DNA of 64,000 bases from Streptococcus mitis (GTDB lineage: Bacteria; Bacillota; Bacilli; Lactobacillales; Streptococcaceae), in assembly GCF_001579045.1 (NCBI RefSeq), contig NZ_KQ970261.1, positions 541,880 through 605,879 of the forward strand, written 5' to 3'. How positions within the stretch are numbered: position 1 is the first letter of the stretch; each line of letters opens with the position of its first letter. Shown piece by piece: positions 1-11,489 of the stretch. The position numbers and the translations under genes are program-made. The notes beneath the pieces are model-generated. The model did no database searches and had not been told where the DNA came from. It was given only the letters and a program-made list of their open reading frames with translations.

Positions 1-1603
1 TGATTTTTTCCTTGTCTTCCTTGGCATCTAGTCCAAAAATCTTGAGATAGAAGCCATCCTCTGCATTGAAAGGATTGAGATAAGTTGACGGATCTTGGTA
101 GTCACCTACCCAACCATCAAAGTTCAAATCGTAGTCTCGATCAGCTGGTGTCGGTGCCAAGAAAGCTACGTTATTAAAATCGTCCGTTGAAAGTTGCTGA
201 ACATCAATGACAATGTTATCAGCACCTAAAACTGACTCAAGGGTCTGCTTAGCTGAGTTCATGCCTGTCACAGCATTTTTACTTGTCTGATCAACTGCCA
301 CATCCAAGTGAATTGGGAAGGTCACACCTTGACTTGCCAATTCTTTTTTAGCTTCCGCAAATTTTGCTTGGGCTTTTTCTTTGTTAAAATAGGCATCCTG
401 AGCATCTGCCAGGTTAATACCTGACCATTCTGTGCCATAGTTGACCAATTTAGAAGCGACTACTTCTCCAAAGATCTTGTCTCCTACTTGGACAAATGTA
501 GGAGGCACTAGGGTGTTACGAAGGGTCTTGCTAGCTGCTTCTTCCCCATTTGACTGGGCAGAATAGGCTGTGCGGTCCAAGGCAAAGTTCACTGCTTGGC
601 GGAAGTTCTTGTTCAAAACAGCTGTCTCAGTCGACTTCTTCTGCTCATCTGTCGTTTTAGCAGTGTGATTGTAAGCCTTACGGTTGACGTTGAAATTGAA
701 ATACCAAGAAGTCTTGTCCTGCAAGCTATAGACGATATTATCCTTATATTTCTCCTTGGTCTTGGCGAAGTTAGAACTATTTGGATAAACCCCAGCGATT
801 GAATAAGCGCCACTTTCAAAGTTACGGATGGTCAATTCTTGGTCTGAGCCATCAAAATAAGCCAATTTCACATGTTCAATTGATACTTTATCATGATCAT
901 AGTAATGCGGATTTTTCACATACTCGATCGATGATTTTGATGTGAAATCTTTTAACAAATAAGGTCCGCTGTAGAGAATACTATCTGGAGATAGGGTACC
1001 AAAATCTTTCCCTTTTGAATTTAAAAACTCTTCATTTACCGGGAAAAGAATACTATTGGTTGTTTTTGAATTCCAGTAAGGTTCTGGGCGTGCCAAAGTA
1101 TACTCAACCGTCTGGTCGTCAATGGCCTTCACCCCAACCTTAGAGAAATCAGAATCCGCTCCTGTAATATAATCATTCAAGCCCTTGATCGAGTTTTGAA
1201 TCAAGTCAATAGCCTGTGATTTATTGTCCACTGCATACTTGATACCTGTCACAAAATCTTGTGCCTTGACTGGGGCGTACTCTTCACCGTCAGCCGTGAA
1301 CCATTTGGCATCTTTTCTCAATTTGTAGGTATAAGTCAGACCGTCGCTTGAAACAGACCAGTCTTCTGCCAAAGACGGAACTAGATTCCCATGATTGTCA
1401 TTTTCAAGCAAACCATCAACTAGGTTAGTAATAATAGCTGTATTATCAGCGTAGTAGTCTAATAGGTAGTTAAAAGTAGTTGGATTTCCACTAAAGGTTG
1501 ATGAGTAAGTTTTTGTATCTGAACCTGATTGTCCGCAAGCAGCTAAAAGCAAAGCAGCCGCAAAAGTCAGGCCTGCACTAAGGACACGCTTTTTTGTATT
1601 CAT
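1..1603 (-). CDS. AliB-like oligopeptide-binding lipoprotein (3' end beyond window)
   Basis: Reading leftward from the ATG at 1601-1603 gives 534 uninterrupted codons that run off the window start, so the C-terminus is missing. The N-terminus is a lipoprotein signal (basic start, hydrophobic stretch, LAAC lipobox with Cys23). The rest matches the SBP_bac_5 family that captures peptides for the Ami permease: NLVDGLLEND, AEDWSVSSDGLTYTY, NFRQAVNFALDR. It is a paralogue of the protein at 1830-3797. The start is preceded by AAGGAGAAAGAAG and a promoter at 1643-1671. By position it is AliA or the second AliB-like protein (AliD) of non-capsulated strains; I cannot tell which without the C-terminus. 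It needs an ATPase-driven permease encoded elsewhere. Confidence 0.93.
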   Translation of the reverse strand, partial: MNTKKRVLSAGLTFAAALLLAACGQSGSDTKTYSSTFSGNPTTFNYLLDYYADNTAIITNLVDGLLENDNHGNLVPSLAEDWSVSSDGLTYTYKLRKDAKWFTADGEEYAPVKAQDFVTGIKYAVDNKSQAIDLIQNSIKGLNDYITGADSDFSKVGVKAIDDQTVEYTLARPEPYWNSKTTNSILFPVNEEFLNSKGKDFGTLSPDSILYSGPYLLKDFTSKSSIEYVKNPHYYDHDKVSIEHVKLAYFDGSDQELTIRNFESGAYSIAGVYPNSSNFAKTKEKYKDNIVYSLQDKTSWYFNFNVNRKAYNHTAKTTDEQKKSTETAVLNKNFRQAVNFALDRTAYSAQSNGEEAASKTLRNTLVPPTFVQVGDKIFGEVVASKLVNYGTEWSGINLADAQDAYFNKEKAQAKFAEAKKELASQGVTFPIHLDVAVDQTSKNAVTGMNSAKQTLESVLGADNIVIDVQQLSTDDFNNVAFLAPTPADRDYDLNFDGWVGDYQDPSTYLNPFNAEDGFYLKIFGLDAKEDKEKI

Positions 1604-1642
1604 CTTCTTTCTCCTTTATGTTAGTTTTTATAACATATATTT

Positions 1643-1671
1643 ATTTTACCAAAATAGTGGGAATTTGTAAA
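1643..1671 (-). promoter_or_regulatory. Sigma-A promoter of the first ali gene
   Basis: On the minus strand TTTACA (1666-1671) and TAAAAT (1643-1648) are 17 bases apart, about 40 bases upstream of the start codon. Assigned from consensus only. Confidence 0.6.
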
Positions 1672-1713
1672 GTTAATTGAATTTCTAGAATGAAAGTTTA
1701 TAAATCTTGGTTA

Positions 1714-1760
1714 TAAAAAAACAAAGGATTTCTGCCTTTCATACAGTCTTCCCTTGTTTT
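1714..1760 (-). terminator. Terminator of the 1830-3797 gene
   Basis: On the minus strand an imperfect stem ACAAGGGA / TCCTTTGT is followed by a run of T. It separates the two ali genes, so each is probably its own transcription unit. Confidence 0.6.
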
Positions 1761-1829
1761 TATGCGATTTATCATTTAAATATCAATGAATTAACTGATA
1801 ACCTAACGAAAGCAAGATTCTCATTCACA

Positions 1830-3797
1830 TTATTTTATGTGCTTTTCTAAATCCTTTTGATACTGAGCATTCGATTCCAGTTTTTCCTTTTGCCACTTTT
1901 TGAAGGCCGCATCATACTCTTTAGTTGTCACAATATCATTTTGAAGTTCCATTCCTTTAAAAATAAATGGATCCCCCTTAATACCGACCTGTGAATAAGC
2001 TTTGGTAAATGGAACAGTACGACTAACCATAGGAGAGCCCCCTGAAGAAGCAACTGGAATAAGAAGTGAACTATCAGTAACCCAAGCCTGTGCTTTGGCA
2101 TACTTTTCGTATCGTTTATCAAGATTACTTGTCTCAGAAGCCGCATCATCCAAGAGCTTCTTGTATTCATCCAAGCCAACTTTCGCCACAACTTCAGGAT
2201 CCTTGCCCTTTGTTATACCTAGATGTTTCAAGGCAGAACCCTTCTTAGCATCTAAAATATTGAGATAAGTTGCTGGATCTTGGTAATCTGGTCCCCAACC
2301 TGTTCCGTTCAAATCATAATCTTTTTGGGTTGGAACTTTAGCTTGAGAAGTAATACTTTCCTTCTCATTATCTGTCATTTGAAGAACATCTATAATGACA
2401 TTCTCCGTTCCAAGCGTTTCTTCAATTGATTGTTTTAGCGAATTGGTTTGTTGAACCGCAACTACATCAGTTTGCTCAACAGGCACATCCAAATGAATCG
2501 GGAAACTCACTCCCTTAGCTTGCAATTCTGACTTCGCTTTTTCAAATGCAGATTTAGCCTTTGTTGGATTGTAAATTGTATCCTTACCATCTGTGAGAGT
2601 CACATCTTTCCACTGTTCTCCATATTTCAGTAGTTCATCCTGTGCCAACTGTCCGAAGGTCTTCCCAGCTACTTGAACATAATTATCTGGCACTAGACTA
2701 TTACGAATAATCTTATCCGCACCCTCTTCACCGTTTAATTGAGCTGTATAGGCGTGGCGATTAAATGCAAAATTAAGAGCCTGACGGAAGTTCTTATTGA
2801 GAAGAGCTTCTTTTGTTGATGTCTTTTGTGACTCATCTGTTTTAGCTGTTTTATTGTAAGACTGGCGGTTTACGTTCACAGTGAGGTAGTAGCTTGTTGC
2901 CTCTTGTGGACTATAGACAATCTTATCTCCGTACTCTTTCTTAGTTGACTCAAAGTTTGAGCTTGCTGGAAAAAGACGTGCAGTGGTATAGGCACCTTGT
3001 GTAAAGCTACGAATTAAGGATTCTTGATCTGAACCATCATAGAATGTCAATTTAACATTATCAATTTTGACATTTTCCTTATCCCAATAGTTAGGATTTT
3101 TTTCATATTCAATCACAGATTTAGAAATCAAAGATTTCAAAAAATATGGGCCATTGTAAAGAATACTTGATGGAGTTGGCGCTCCGTAATCCTTACCTGT
3201 TGCATTCAAAAATTCTTCATTTACAGGAAGCATGGTTGCTGTGGTTACTTTAGAGTTCCAAAAACTTTCCGGGTTATTAAGGGTATATTCTACCGTATAA
3301 TCATCAAGAGCCTTCACACCTACAGTTGAGAAGTCGTTTGTCTCACCACTAACATAAGCCTCCAATCCTTTGATGGATTTCTCAATCAAAGAAAGACCAT
3401 CTGACTTACCATCTGCTGCATGTTTCAGACCGGTAACAAAATCCTGAGCCTTAACTTCCGCATACTCCTCTCCTTCAGAAGTATACCACTTCACACCTTT
3501 ACGAAGTTTGTAGGTATAAGTCAAGCCATCTTTAGAAACTGACCAATCCTCTGCTAGAGAAGGAATGAGATTCCCATATTTATCATTCTCTAAAAGACCG
3601 TCGACGACATTACCTATTACGTCAGAAGTTGAACTTTTACTTGTAAGGCTATAATCCAAGGATGATGGATCAACTGCATAAACATAAGAGAATGTTTTGG
3701 GAGCATCTGCATTCTTTTCACTTTTCCCACAAGCTGTTAAAAGAATGGCTGTGCTCAAGGTCACTCCTGCTCCTATGAGCCACTTTTTCGATTGCAT
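1830..3797 (-). CDS. AliB-like oligopeptide-binding lipoprotein (AliC-type position)
   Basis: A full-length 655-residue substrate-binding protein with a lipoprotein signal (LTAC lipobox, Cys23). It has the SBP_bac_5 hallmarks VVDGLLENDKYGN, AEDWSVSKDGLTYTY, NFRQALNFAFNR and GWGPDYQDPATYL, and a lysine-rich tail typical of pneumococcal AliA/AliB. It should sit on the outer membrane face and hand peptides to the shared Ami permease. It lies directly downstream of dexB, the position held by aliB-like ORF1 (aliC) in the null-capsule clade; assignment to AliC rather than another paralogue is an inference from position. Its promoter (3829-3856) is preceded by a 22-bp palindrome. Confidence 0.93.
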   Translation of the reverse strand: MQSKKWLIGAGVTLSTAILLTACGKSEKNADAPKTFSYVYAVDPSSLDYSLTSKSSTSDVIGNVVDGLLENDKYGNLIPSLAEDWSVSKDGLTYTYKLRKGVKWYTSEGEEYAEVKAQDFVTGLKHAADGKSDGLSLIEKSIKGLEAYVSGETNDFSTVGVKALDDYTVEYTLNNPESFWNSKVTTATMLPVNEEFLNATGKDYGAPTPSSILYNGPYFLKSLISKSVIEYEKNPNYWDKENVKIDNVKLTFYDGSDQESLIRSFTQGAYTTARLFPASSNFESTKKEYGDKIVYSPQEATSYYLTVNVNRQSYNKTAKTDESQKTSTKEALLNKNFRQALNFAFNRHAYTAQLNGEEGADKIIRNSLVPDNYVQVAGKTFGQLAQDELLKYGEQWKDVTLTDGKDTIYNPTKAKSAFEKAKSELQAKGVSFPIHLDVPVEQTDVVAVQQTNSLKQSIEETLGTENVIIDVLQMTDNEKESITSQAKVPTQKDYDLNGTGWGPDYQDPATYLNILDAKKGSALKHLGITKGKDPEVVAKVGLDEYKKLLDDAASETSNLDKRYEKYAKAQAWVTDSSLLIPVASSGGSPMVSRTVPFTKAYSQVGIKGDPFIFKGMELQNDIVTTKEYDAAFKKWQKEKLESNAQYQKDLEKHIK

Positions 3798-3828
3798 AAA
3801 TAATCTCCTTCAAAATAGTATTTTCACT

Positions 3829-3856
3829 ATTATACCCTATTTTTTTATAAATGCAA
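3829..3856 (-). promoter_or_regulatory. Promoter of the 1830-3797 ali gene
   Basis: Minus strand: TTGCAT (3851-3856), 16 bases, TATAAT (3829-3834), followed by a GGAG ribosome site and the ATG at 3797. Confidence 0.75.
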
Positions 3857-3870
3857 GACTTCTTGTAGAA

Positions 3871-3892
3871 TTTGTTAGAAAATTCTAACAAA
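3871..3892. promoter_or_regulatory. 22-bp palindrome upstream of the ali promoter
   Basis: Arms TTTGTTAGAA and TTCTAACAAA flank AA, and one further base pairs on each side. It sits 14 bases upstream of the -35 box and has no T-run, so it looks like a regulator site rather than a terminator. The binding protein is unknown. Confidence 0.5.
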
Positions 3893-3930
3893 TGTTTTTA
3901 AAAGAGTTTTTACACAACTTTTAGCAAAAA

Positions 3931-4066
3931 GAGGCTGGGAAAAAAGTCTTTAAAACAAAAAACGCATAATATCAAGTCAGTACAATGAAAACCTTGGTAC
4001 TATGCGTTTTATTGTGGGAAGATTTACTTCATTTTCTCCTGAAGTCGAGTTTTTGCCCAATCTCTC
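3931..4066. repeat. MITE-like repeat, copy 1
   Basis: About 136 bp beginning GAGGCTGGGAAAAA and ending with a related inverted sequence (GCCCAATCTCTC). An internal imperfect stem pairs ACGCATAATATCAAG with CTTGGTACTATGCGT. A diverged copy lies at 34433-34562. It carries no open reading frame and fills the dexB-ali gap. Confidence 0.6.
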
Positions 4067-4071
4067 TCATT

Positions 4072-5691
<1,620 letters not shown>

Positions 5692-5717
5692 TCATTATTT
5701 TAATAATCTACAATCTA

Positions 5718-5754
5718 TGATAGCGCTTTTCAGAATTTTGTGCAAGCGTTTGCC
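5718..5754 (-). promoter_or_regulatory. dexB promoter with two cre-like CcpA sites
   Basis: Minus strand: TTGCAC, 17 bases, TATCAT. A cre-like sequence with core AAAGCGCTATCA (5718-5731) overlaps the -10 box. A second with core AAGCGTTTGC on the plus strand (5741-5754) overlaps the -35 box. Both placements would block RNA polymerase. Confidence 0.6.
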
Positions 5755-5809
5755 TAATCTTTTTGATTTCTTTTTTGACTCCATAGTTTCCTAACTTCCA
5801 ATTTTTTAT

Positions 5810-5815
5810 TATAAT
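5810..5815 (+). promoter_or_regulatory. -10 box for the DUF1846 gene
   Basis: TATAAT lies 19 bases before the ATG at 5835, with AGAGGT as ribosome site between. A clear -35 is not seen. Confidence 0.5.
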
Positions 5816-5834
5816 AGAGGTCAGAGGTAAAAAA

Positions 5835-7319
5835 ATGAAAAAACAAGCTTTTAGTTCTGAACAATATTTGAATCTACAGCGCGACCACATTTTGGAGCGC
5901 ATTAACCAATTTGACGGCAAGCTCTACTTGGAGTTTGGTGGCAAAATGTTAGAAGATTTCCACGCCGCTCGTGTTCTTCCTGGTTATGAGCCTGACAACA
6001 AAATCAAGCTCTTGCAAGAATTAAAAGAGCAAGTCGAGGTTGTGATTGCCATTAACGCTAGCAACATCGAACATTCCAAAGCACGTGGTGACTTGGGCAT
6101 TTCTTATGACCAAGAAGTTCTTCGTTTGATTGATAAATTCAATGAATTAGGGATTTTTGTTGGCTCGGTAGTCATCACACAGTACGCTGGTCAACCAGCT
6201 GCAGATGCTTTCCGCAATCAGTTAGAGAAAAACGGAATTGATTCTTATCTTCATTATCCAATCAAAGGATATCCAACAGATATGGATCACATCATTTCTC
6301 CAGAAGGCATGGGGAAAAATGACTACATCAAAACTAGTCGCAACTTGATCGTCGTAACCGCTCCTGGACCTGGTTCTGGAAAATTAGCAACTTGTATGTC
6401 CAATATGTACCACGACCAGATCAATGGCATCAAGTCTGGCTACGCTAAATTTGAAACCTTCCCAGTTTGGAATCTTCCCCTTCATCACCCAGTCAATTTG
6501 GCCTACGAGGCTGCTACAGCAGACCTTGATGATGTCAACATGATTGACCCCTTCCATCTCCAAACCTATGGAGAAACTACTGTCAACTATAACCGTGATA
6601 TCGAGATTTTCCCAGTGCTCAAGCGCATGTTAGAACGTATCCTTGGTAAATCTCCATACGCTTCTCCGACAGATATGGGTGTCAACATGGTTGGTTTCGC
6701 TGTTACAGATGATGAAGCTGCTGTCGAAGCTTCTAAACAAGAAATCATCCGCCGTTACTATCAAACTGTTCTTGATTTTAAAGCCGAAAAAGTTGGCGAA
6801 GCAGCTGTCAAGAAAATTGAGTTGCTCATGAACGACCTCGGCATCACACCTGCAGACCGTAAGGTTGCTGTCGTTGCGCGTCAAAAAGCAGAAGAAACTG
6901 GCGGACCAGCCCTAGCCCTTGAATTGCCAAGCGGAGAAATTGTCACTGGTAAGAACTCAGAACTCTTTGGTCCTACAGCAGCTGCTCTTATCAACGCCAT
7001 CAAGAAATCAGCTGACATCGCTAAAGAAGTAAAACTAATCGAACCTGAAGTTGTTAAACCAATCCAAGGTCTTAAAATCGATCATCTCGGTAGCCGCAAT
7101 CCACGCCTTCATTCAAATGAAATCCTGATTGCACTTGCTATCACAGCTACAGAAAATCCTGATGCTGCTCGTGCTATGGAAGAACTTGGCAACCTCAAAG
7201 GAAGCGAAGCCCACTCAACCATCATCTTAACCGATGAAGACAAGAATGTCCTTCGTAAACTAGGTATCAACGTAACCTTTGATCCTTACTACCAATACGA
7301 CCGCTTGTATCGTAAATAA
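5835..7319 (+). CDS. DUF1846 family protein
   Basis: A 494-residue soluble protein matching the DUF1846 family, which is common in Firmicutes and has no settled function. Recognisable stretches include [36 protein letters not shown] and [17 protein letters not shown]. The start at 5835 has a good ribosome site (AGAGGTAAAAAA). It is divergent from dexB and followed by its own terminator, so it looks monocistronic. The TAPGPGSGK segment is glycine-rich and could bind phosphate, but I do not assign a reaction. Confidence 0.9.
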   Translation: MKKQAFSSEQYLNLQRDHILERINQFDGKLYLEFGGKMLEDFHAARVLPGYEPDNKIKLLQELKEQVEVVIAINASNIEHSKARGDLGISYDQEVLRLIDKFNELGIFVGSVVITQYAGQPAADAFRNQLEKNGIDSYLHYPIKGYPTDMDHIISPEGMGKNDYIKTSRNLIVVTAPGPGSGKLATCMSNMYHDQINGIKSGYAKFETFPVWNLPLHHPVNLAYEAATADLDDVNMIDPFHLQTYGETTVNYNRDIEIFPVLKRMLERILGKSPYASPTDMGVNMVGFAVTDDEAAVEASKQEIIRRYYQTVLDFKAEKVGEAAVKKIELLMNDLGITPADRKVAVVARQKAEETGGPALALELPSGEIVTGKNSELFGPTAAALINAIKKSADIAKEVKLIEPEVVKPIQGLKIDHLGSRNPRLHSNEILIALAITATENPDAARAMEELGNLKGSEAHSTIILTDEDKNVLRKLGINVTFDPYYQYDRLYRK

Positions 7320-7326
7320 AGATTTC

Positions 7327-7352
7327 AACCTCTCCACTCTCGGAGAGGTTTT
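7327..7352 (+). terminator. Terminator after the DUF1846 gene
   Basis: AACCTCTCC / GGAGAGGTT stem followed by TTCTCT. Confidence 0.75.
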
Positions 7353-7377
7353 CTCTCTGTCTCAGGAGCCAGCTTTA

Positions 7378-7386
7378 TGTTATAAT
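7378..7386 (+). promoter_or_regulatory. Extended -10 promoter of luxS
   Basis: TGTTATAAT, a TGn-extended -10 box, lies 28 bases before the luxS ATG. No convincing -35, as expected for extended -10 promoters. Confidence 0.7.
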
Positions 7387-7413
7387 GAAATTAGAAAACT
7401 GAAAGGATTTACC

Positions 7414-7896
7414 ATGTCAAAAGAAGTTATTGTTGAAAGTTTTGAACTTGACCACACCATTGTTAAAGCCCCCTATGTTCGCTTGATTGGGGAAGAAACT
7501 GGACCAAAGGGAGACATCATCTCCAATTATGATATTCGCTTGGTGCAACCAAACGAAGACTCTATCCCTACCGCTGGCCTGCACACTATTGAGCACCTCT
7601 TAGCCAAACTCATCCGTACCCGCATTGACGGCATGATTGACTGCTCACCATTTGGTTGTCGCACAGGCTTCCACATGATTATGTGGGGGCGCCATACCAG
7701 CGCCGAGATTGCAGCTGTTATCAAGGATTCGCTCAAGGAAATCGCTGAGACTACTACTTGGGAAGACGTCCCTGGAACAACCATCGAATCTTGCGGAAAC
7801 TATAAGGACCACAGCCTCTTCTCTGCTAAAGAATGGGCGAAACTCATCTTGGAACAAGGGATTTCAGATGATGCCTTTGAGCGTCATGTGATTTAA
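7414..7896 (+). CDS. luxS: S-ribosylhomocysteine lyase LuxS
   Basis: A 160-residue enzyme that cleaves S-ribosylhomocysteine to homocysteine and the AI-2 precursor DPD, in the activated methyl cycle. The metal-binding HTIEH motif, the catalytic Cys in [11 protein letters not shown] and the third metal ligand in ESCGNYKDH are all present. A longer frame opens at 7279, but the ATG at 7414 gives the standard LuxS N-terminus and length, and follows GAAAGGATTTACC and the promoter at 7378. Single-gene unit with its own terminator. Confidence 0.98.
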   Translation: MSKEVIVESFELDHTIVKAPYVRLIGEETGPKGDIISNYDIRLVQPNEDSIPTAGLHTIEHLLAKLIRTRIDGMIDCSPFGCRTGFHMIMWGRHTSAEIAAVIKDSLKEIAETTTWEDVPGTTIESCGNYKDHSLFSAKEWAKLILEQGISDDAFERHVI

Positions 7897-7900
7897 ATAC

Positions 7901-7938
7901 AAAAGGAACCAGTTTTTTTCAGCTGGCTCCTTCTTTTT
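7901..7938 (+). terminator. luxS terminator
   Basis: AAGGAACCAG / CTGGCTCCTT stem followed by CTTTTTAT. Confidence 0.85.
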
Positions 7939-7957
7939 ATTCTCAAAATCTTGGCTT

Positions 7958-8062
7958 ATACTCAATGAAAATCAAAAAGCAAACTAGGAAGCTAGCCACA
8001 GACAGTACTTGAGTACGGCAAGGCGAAGCTGACGTGGTTTGAATTTGATTTTCGAAGAGTAT
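7958..8062 (-). repeat. BOX element (boxA-boxC, no full boxB)
   Basis: Ends ATACTCAATGAAAATC and TTTTCGAAGAGTAT are the boxC and boxA termini. TACGGCAAGGCGAAGCTGAC matches the classical BOX-PCR primer site. Its right end touches the clpL stop codon, which begins in the last BOX base (8062-8064). Confidence 0.9.
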
Positions 8063-10167
8063 TAAGCTTTTTCACGAATGACTAAAATGCCATCTTCCAT
8101 ATCTGCTTCCAGGTGTTTGGCATCTAGGTGATCCAAATGGAAGTCTGTCACCTTATCACGAATTTCTTGTTCAACCACGCGACGGAGAGGACGAACACCC
8201 ATGACTTCGTCATAACCTTCTTCTGTGATATAATCTTTAGCCGCTTGACTGACTACCAAATCAATGTCTTTCTTAGCCAAGGTTTGGTTGACTTCGGCCA
8301 ACATCAAGTCCACAATCTTAGAAAGATCTTCCTTAGTCAAGTGTGAGAACTCGATAACTGCGTTAAAGCGGTTAAGGAATTCTGGACGGAAGAAGGGTTT
8401 CAAACGATCCATCAATTCTGGTTTGTCCGCATCTTCTGTCAAGTTGGCTTCATAGCCAAATCCAGCATTTGAGGTCGCAATAATGACAGTATTTTTGAAG
8501 TTTACTGTGTTTCCTTGACCATCTGTCAAACGACCATCATCTAGAACTTGGAGGAGAAGGGTAATGACTTGAGGATCAGCCTTTTCAATTTCATCCAAGA
8601 GAATGATAGAGTATGGATTGCGGCGAACGCGTTCTGTCAAGGTATTGTTGTTGTCATCGTAACCAACATAACCTGCAGTTGTACCAATCAATTTAGATAC
8701 GGCTGTGCGGTCACTGTATTCAGACATATCCAAACGGATAATGGCTTCCTTGGTTCCAAACATATCTAGCGCCAATTGCTTAGCAAGTTCTGTCTTACCA
8801 ACCCCAGTTGGACCTACAAAGAGGAAGCTACCGATTGGGCGATTACCTTCATCAAAACCAGCACGGTTACGACGGATGGCACGGGCTACAGCTTCAACTG
8901 CCTTATCTTGACCGATTACCTTATCTTGCAGACGATGAGCCATATCTTTCAAACGTTCGATGTCTGACGCTCCCATTTGTGACACTGGAATACCGGTCAT
9001 TCGTTCTACAGATTCAGCCACATCGTTGATACTTGCAGTTACCTTCATATCTTCTGTATGGTTTTCGATTTTCTTTTCCAATTCTGCGATGCGTGTTTTA
9101 TAGTTTAGAGCTGCTTCAAAATCTTCTGACTCAACAGCTTTTTCTTGCTTGTCTTTTTCTACCTCAATTTCACGTTCAACAGCATGAACATCTGTTACTG
9201 GATGCTGAGCTGCCAAGTGAGCTGCCGTTACATCTACAAGGTCGATAGCCTTATCTGGCAAGCTACGTTGAGGAATATACTGAACAGAATAATCCACCGC
9301 TGCTTTCAAAACTTCGTCTGGCAAGATGACATTGTGGTGTTGCTGATAGAGGTCACGAATTCCTTGAAGAATTTTATATGTATCCTCTGCTGAAGGAGCA
9401 TTGACCTTGACTTCGTTGAAACGACGAGCAAGAGCTGCATTCTTCAAGATGGTGTTACGGTATTCATCTTGAGTCGTTGCCCCAATCACTGTCAATTCTC
9501 CACGAGAGAGAGCTGGCTTAAGAATGTCTGCAAGCCCTTTAGAACCACTGTCTCCACCAGTGCTACCTGCACCGAGGATTTGGTGAATTTCATCAAAGAA
9601 GAGAATAATATTCCCTGCTTCTTTCACTTCATTGACTAGGTTTTGAACGTTTTCTTCAAAACTACCACGGTATTGAGTACCAGCCTCAAGACCTGAGATA
9701 TCAATGGAAATAATTTCCTTATTCTTAATAGCAGCTGGAACATCGCCGTTCACAATGGCTTGTGCCAAGCCTTCGACAACGGCTGTCTTACCAACACCTG
9801 CATCCCCGACCAAAACAGGATTATTCTTGGTACGGCGTGAGAGAATTTCAGACGTTTCTTGAATTTCCTTGTTTCGTCCGATAACAGGATCCAACTTGCC
9901 CTCACGCGCTTCTGCAGTCAAGTTTCGACCTAGTTTAGCAAGGACACCGTCTTGTTTCATACTTGAAGCCTGTTGTTGCATTTGTCCATCAGTTTCTGCA
10001 TTTCCTGGAAATTGACCCGTTGCACGATAATGAGCAAATTCCTCAGGTGTGACTTCACGTCCATTAATTAAGTAGCGACGGTTTTCAGAACTGTATCCTC
10101 GCATACCACCCATCAATTGGTTAAATAGATCATCCATGTTGTTAAAATTATTAAAGTTGTTGTTCAT
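8062..10167 (-). CDS. clpL: ClpL AAA+ chaperone/disaggregase
   Basis: A 701-residue two-ring Clp/Hsp100 ATPase of the ClpL class. It starts with an Asn-rich segment ([15 protein letters not shown]) instead of the ClpA/B N-domain. Walker A of the first AAA+ domain is GDAGVGKT (about 121-128). A short coiled middle region ([14 protein letters not shown]) precedes the second Walker [10 protein letters not shown]. Length equals pneumococcal ClpL, which acts in heat tolerance and protein disaggregation and is not known to need ClpP. Two CtsR operators lie upstream, so it should be a class III heat-shock gene. The stop codon abuts a BOX element. Confidence 0.97.
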   Translation of the reverse strand: MNNNFNNFNNMDDLFNQLMGGMRGYSSENRRYLINGREVTPEEFAHYRATGQFPGNAETDGQMQQQASSMKQDGVLAKLGRNLTAEAREGKLDPVIGRNKEIQETSEILSRRTKNNPVLVGDAGVGKTAVVEGLAQAIVNGDVPAAIKNKEIISIDISGLEAGTQYRGSFEENVQNLVNEVKEAGNIILFFDEIHQILGAGSTGGDSGSKGLADILKPALSRGELTVIGATTQDEYRNTILKNAALARRFNEVKVNAPSAEDTYKILQGIRDLYQQHHNVILPDEVLKAAVDYSVQYIPQRSLPDKAIDLVDVTAAHLAAQHPVTDVHAVEREIEVEKDKQEKAVESEDFEAALNYKTRIAELEKKIENHTEDMKVTASINDVAESVERMTGIPVSQMGASDIERLKDMAHRLQDKVIGQDKAVEAVARAIRRNRAGFDEGNRPIGSFLFVGPTGVGKTELAKQLALDMFGTKEAIIRLDMSEYSDRTAVSKLIGTTAGYVGYDDNNNTLTERVRRNPYSIILLDEIEKADPQVITLLLQVLDDGRLTDGQGNTVNFKNTVIIATSNAGFGYEANLTEDADKPELMDRLKPFFRPEFLNRFNAVIEFSHLTKEDLSKIVDLMLAEVNQTLAKKDIDLVVSQAAKDYITEEGYDEVMGVRPLRRVVEQEIRDKVTDFHLDHLDAKHLEADMEDGILVIREKA

Positions 10168-10209
10168 ATTCTTTACCTCGTTTATTGTTAATTATTTGCG
10201 TCCTCTGAT

Positions 10210-10226
10210 ATTGACTATCTTTGACC
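10210..10226 (-). promoter_or_regulatory. CtsR operator, ORF-proximal
   Basis: Minus strand GGTCAAAGATAGTCAAT: two CtsR heptads three bases apart, about 43 bases upstream of the clpL ATG and inside the long leader. Confidence 0.75.
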
Positions 10227-10409
10227 TTTGTTTTAAAAAATTTAGACTAGCTAAATCGCTACTCTACGTACTATTTCTGGTTTTTCTTTTTCAAGCAGGA
10301 GTAGACTATCTTTACTTCTAAAGATTTCTAGATTAAACATAGACCCTACCTCTTTCTATTTTACTTTAAATAAATGTTCTAGTAAGGCTTTCATTTACCT
10401 TACGTTCAT

Positions 10410-10459
10410 AATATACTACATTAGTCAGAAAAGGTCAAGGAATTTGACTTTAATTGACC
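10410..10459 (-). promoter_or_regulatory. clpL promoter with distal CtsR operator
   Basis: Minus strand: TTGACC (10433-10438), 17 bases, TATATT (10410-10415). A CtsR pair GGTCAATTAAAGTCAAA (10443-10459) lies just upstream of the -35. The predicted transcript has a leader of roughly 235 bases before the clpL ATG. Confidence 0.8.
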
Positions 10460-10474
10460 AATATTTTTTAAACA

Positions 10475-10502
10475 GCAAAAACACCCTGAAACATCAGGGT
10501 GC
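10475..10502 (-). terminator. Terminator of the rsmH-ftsL-pbpX-mraY operon
   Basis: Minus strand CACCCTGA / TCAGGGTG stem followed by TTTTTGCTG, six bases after the mraY stop. Confidence 0.85.
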
Positions 10503-10507
10503 CATTC

Positions 10508-11488
10508 TTACATCAAATATAAAATTGCTAGTGTCAAGAGACTTGCTAGAAGTCCCACTCCCCAAAAGAAGAAGTCAACCTTCCACTCACTCCAAGGATT
10601 TCCTTTACCAGACAGTCCTCCAAGCTCAAAATGATGATGCACAGGCGTCATACGGAAAATACGTTTACCACCTGTCAGTTTAAAATAACTGACTTGCATC
10701 ATGACCGAAGTTGTTTCAAAGACATAAACAATTCCGATAATCAAGAGAGTCCATTCTTGGTGGAGGGCCATAGAGATAGCTGCCAACATTCCACCTAGGG
10801 CCAAACTTCCCACATCCCCCATAAAGACTTTAGCAGGCTTATGGTTAAAGACGAAGAAACCAAGCAAACCACCAATCATGGCAAGAATCACTAGAAGGAT
10901 ATCCATCTGACCTTGCACATAGGCAATAACTCCATAGGCAGACAAGCTAATCACAACGGAAATACTAGCTAGACCGTCAATACCATCTGTCAAGTTGACT
11001 GCGTTTGAAAAACCAACTAGCCAGAAAAGAGCGAAGATAATATAGAAAATCCCTAAATGCACTTGGTAGCCAAAGACAGAGAGCATATCGCCCCCACGCT
11101 CATAAAAAAGGTAGAAAATGACGCCACCTAGCAGCTGAAGAGCCAATTTCTGTTTGGGGTTTAGCCCCTCATTGATCTTTCGGAAGACCTTGAGAAAGTC
11201 ATCTAAAAAACCAACCAAGCCATACAAGACCAAAATAAACAAAATCATACCAACATTATTGGTCAATTGTTTCGAAAAAAGAGCGACGAGGAAACTCACC
11301 ACAACTGCAGCAATGAGGAAAACAAGTCCCCCCATTGTAGGAGTCCCAGCTTTTGCCTGGTGCTGTTTAACATCCTCATGCATCTGCTGGCCTGTAATTT
11401 GCGCCTTTCTATAAAATTGGATAAAGGCCGGAATTCCTACTAAAGTTAGTAAAAATGTCACAATTCCAGCACTAATAGAAATAAACAT
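10508..11488 (-). CDS. mraY: Phospho-N-acetylmuramoyl-pentapeptide transferase MraY
   Basis: A 326-residue polytopic membrane enzyme that transfers phospho-MurNAc-pentapeptide to undecaprenyl phosphate (lipid I synthesis). Family signatures: [11 protein letters not shown] near the N-terminus, the Asp-rich [21 protein letters not shown] and the [10 protein letters not shown] motif. Its ATG at 11486-11488 is one base from the pbpX stop, indicating tight translational coupling as the last gene of the division operon. Confidence 0.98.
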   Translation of the reverse strand: MFISISAGIVTFLLTLVGIPAFIQFYRKAQITGQQMHEDVKQHQAKAGTPTMGGLVFLIAAVVVSFLVALFSKQLTNNVGMILFILVLYGLVGFLDDFLKVFRKINEGLNPKQKLALQLLGGVIFYLFYERGGDMLSVFGYQVHLGIFYIIFALFWLVGFSNAVNLTDGIDGLASISVVISLSAYGVIAYVQGQMDILLVILAMIGGLLGFFVFNHKPAKVFMGDVGSLALGGMLAAISMALHQEWTLLIIGIVYVFETTSVMMQVSYFKLTGGKRIFRMTPVHHHFELGGLSGKGNPWSEWKVDFFFWGVGLLASLLTLAILYLM

Positions 11489-11489
11489 A

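Larger units (their letters stand above)
10168..10507. other. clpL-mraY intergenic region
   Basis: 340 bases without a gene. It holds the clpL leader, two CtsR sites, the clpL promoter and the mraY terminator. A 61-codon plus-strand frame at 10136 has no support. Confidence 0.8.

Noticed and set aside
7279-7413. N-terminal extension of luxS
   Set aside because: The upstream frame overlaps the previous gene, its terminator and the luxS promoter; ATG 7414 gives the normal 160-residue enzyme.
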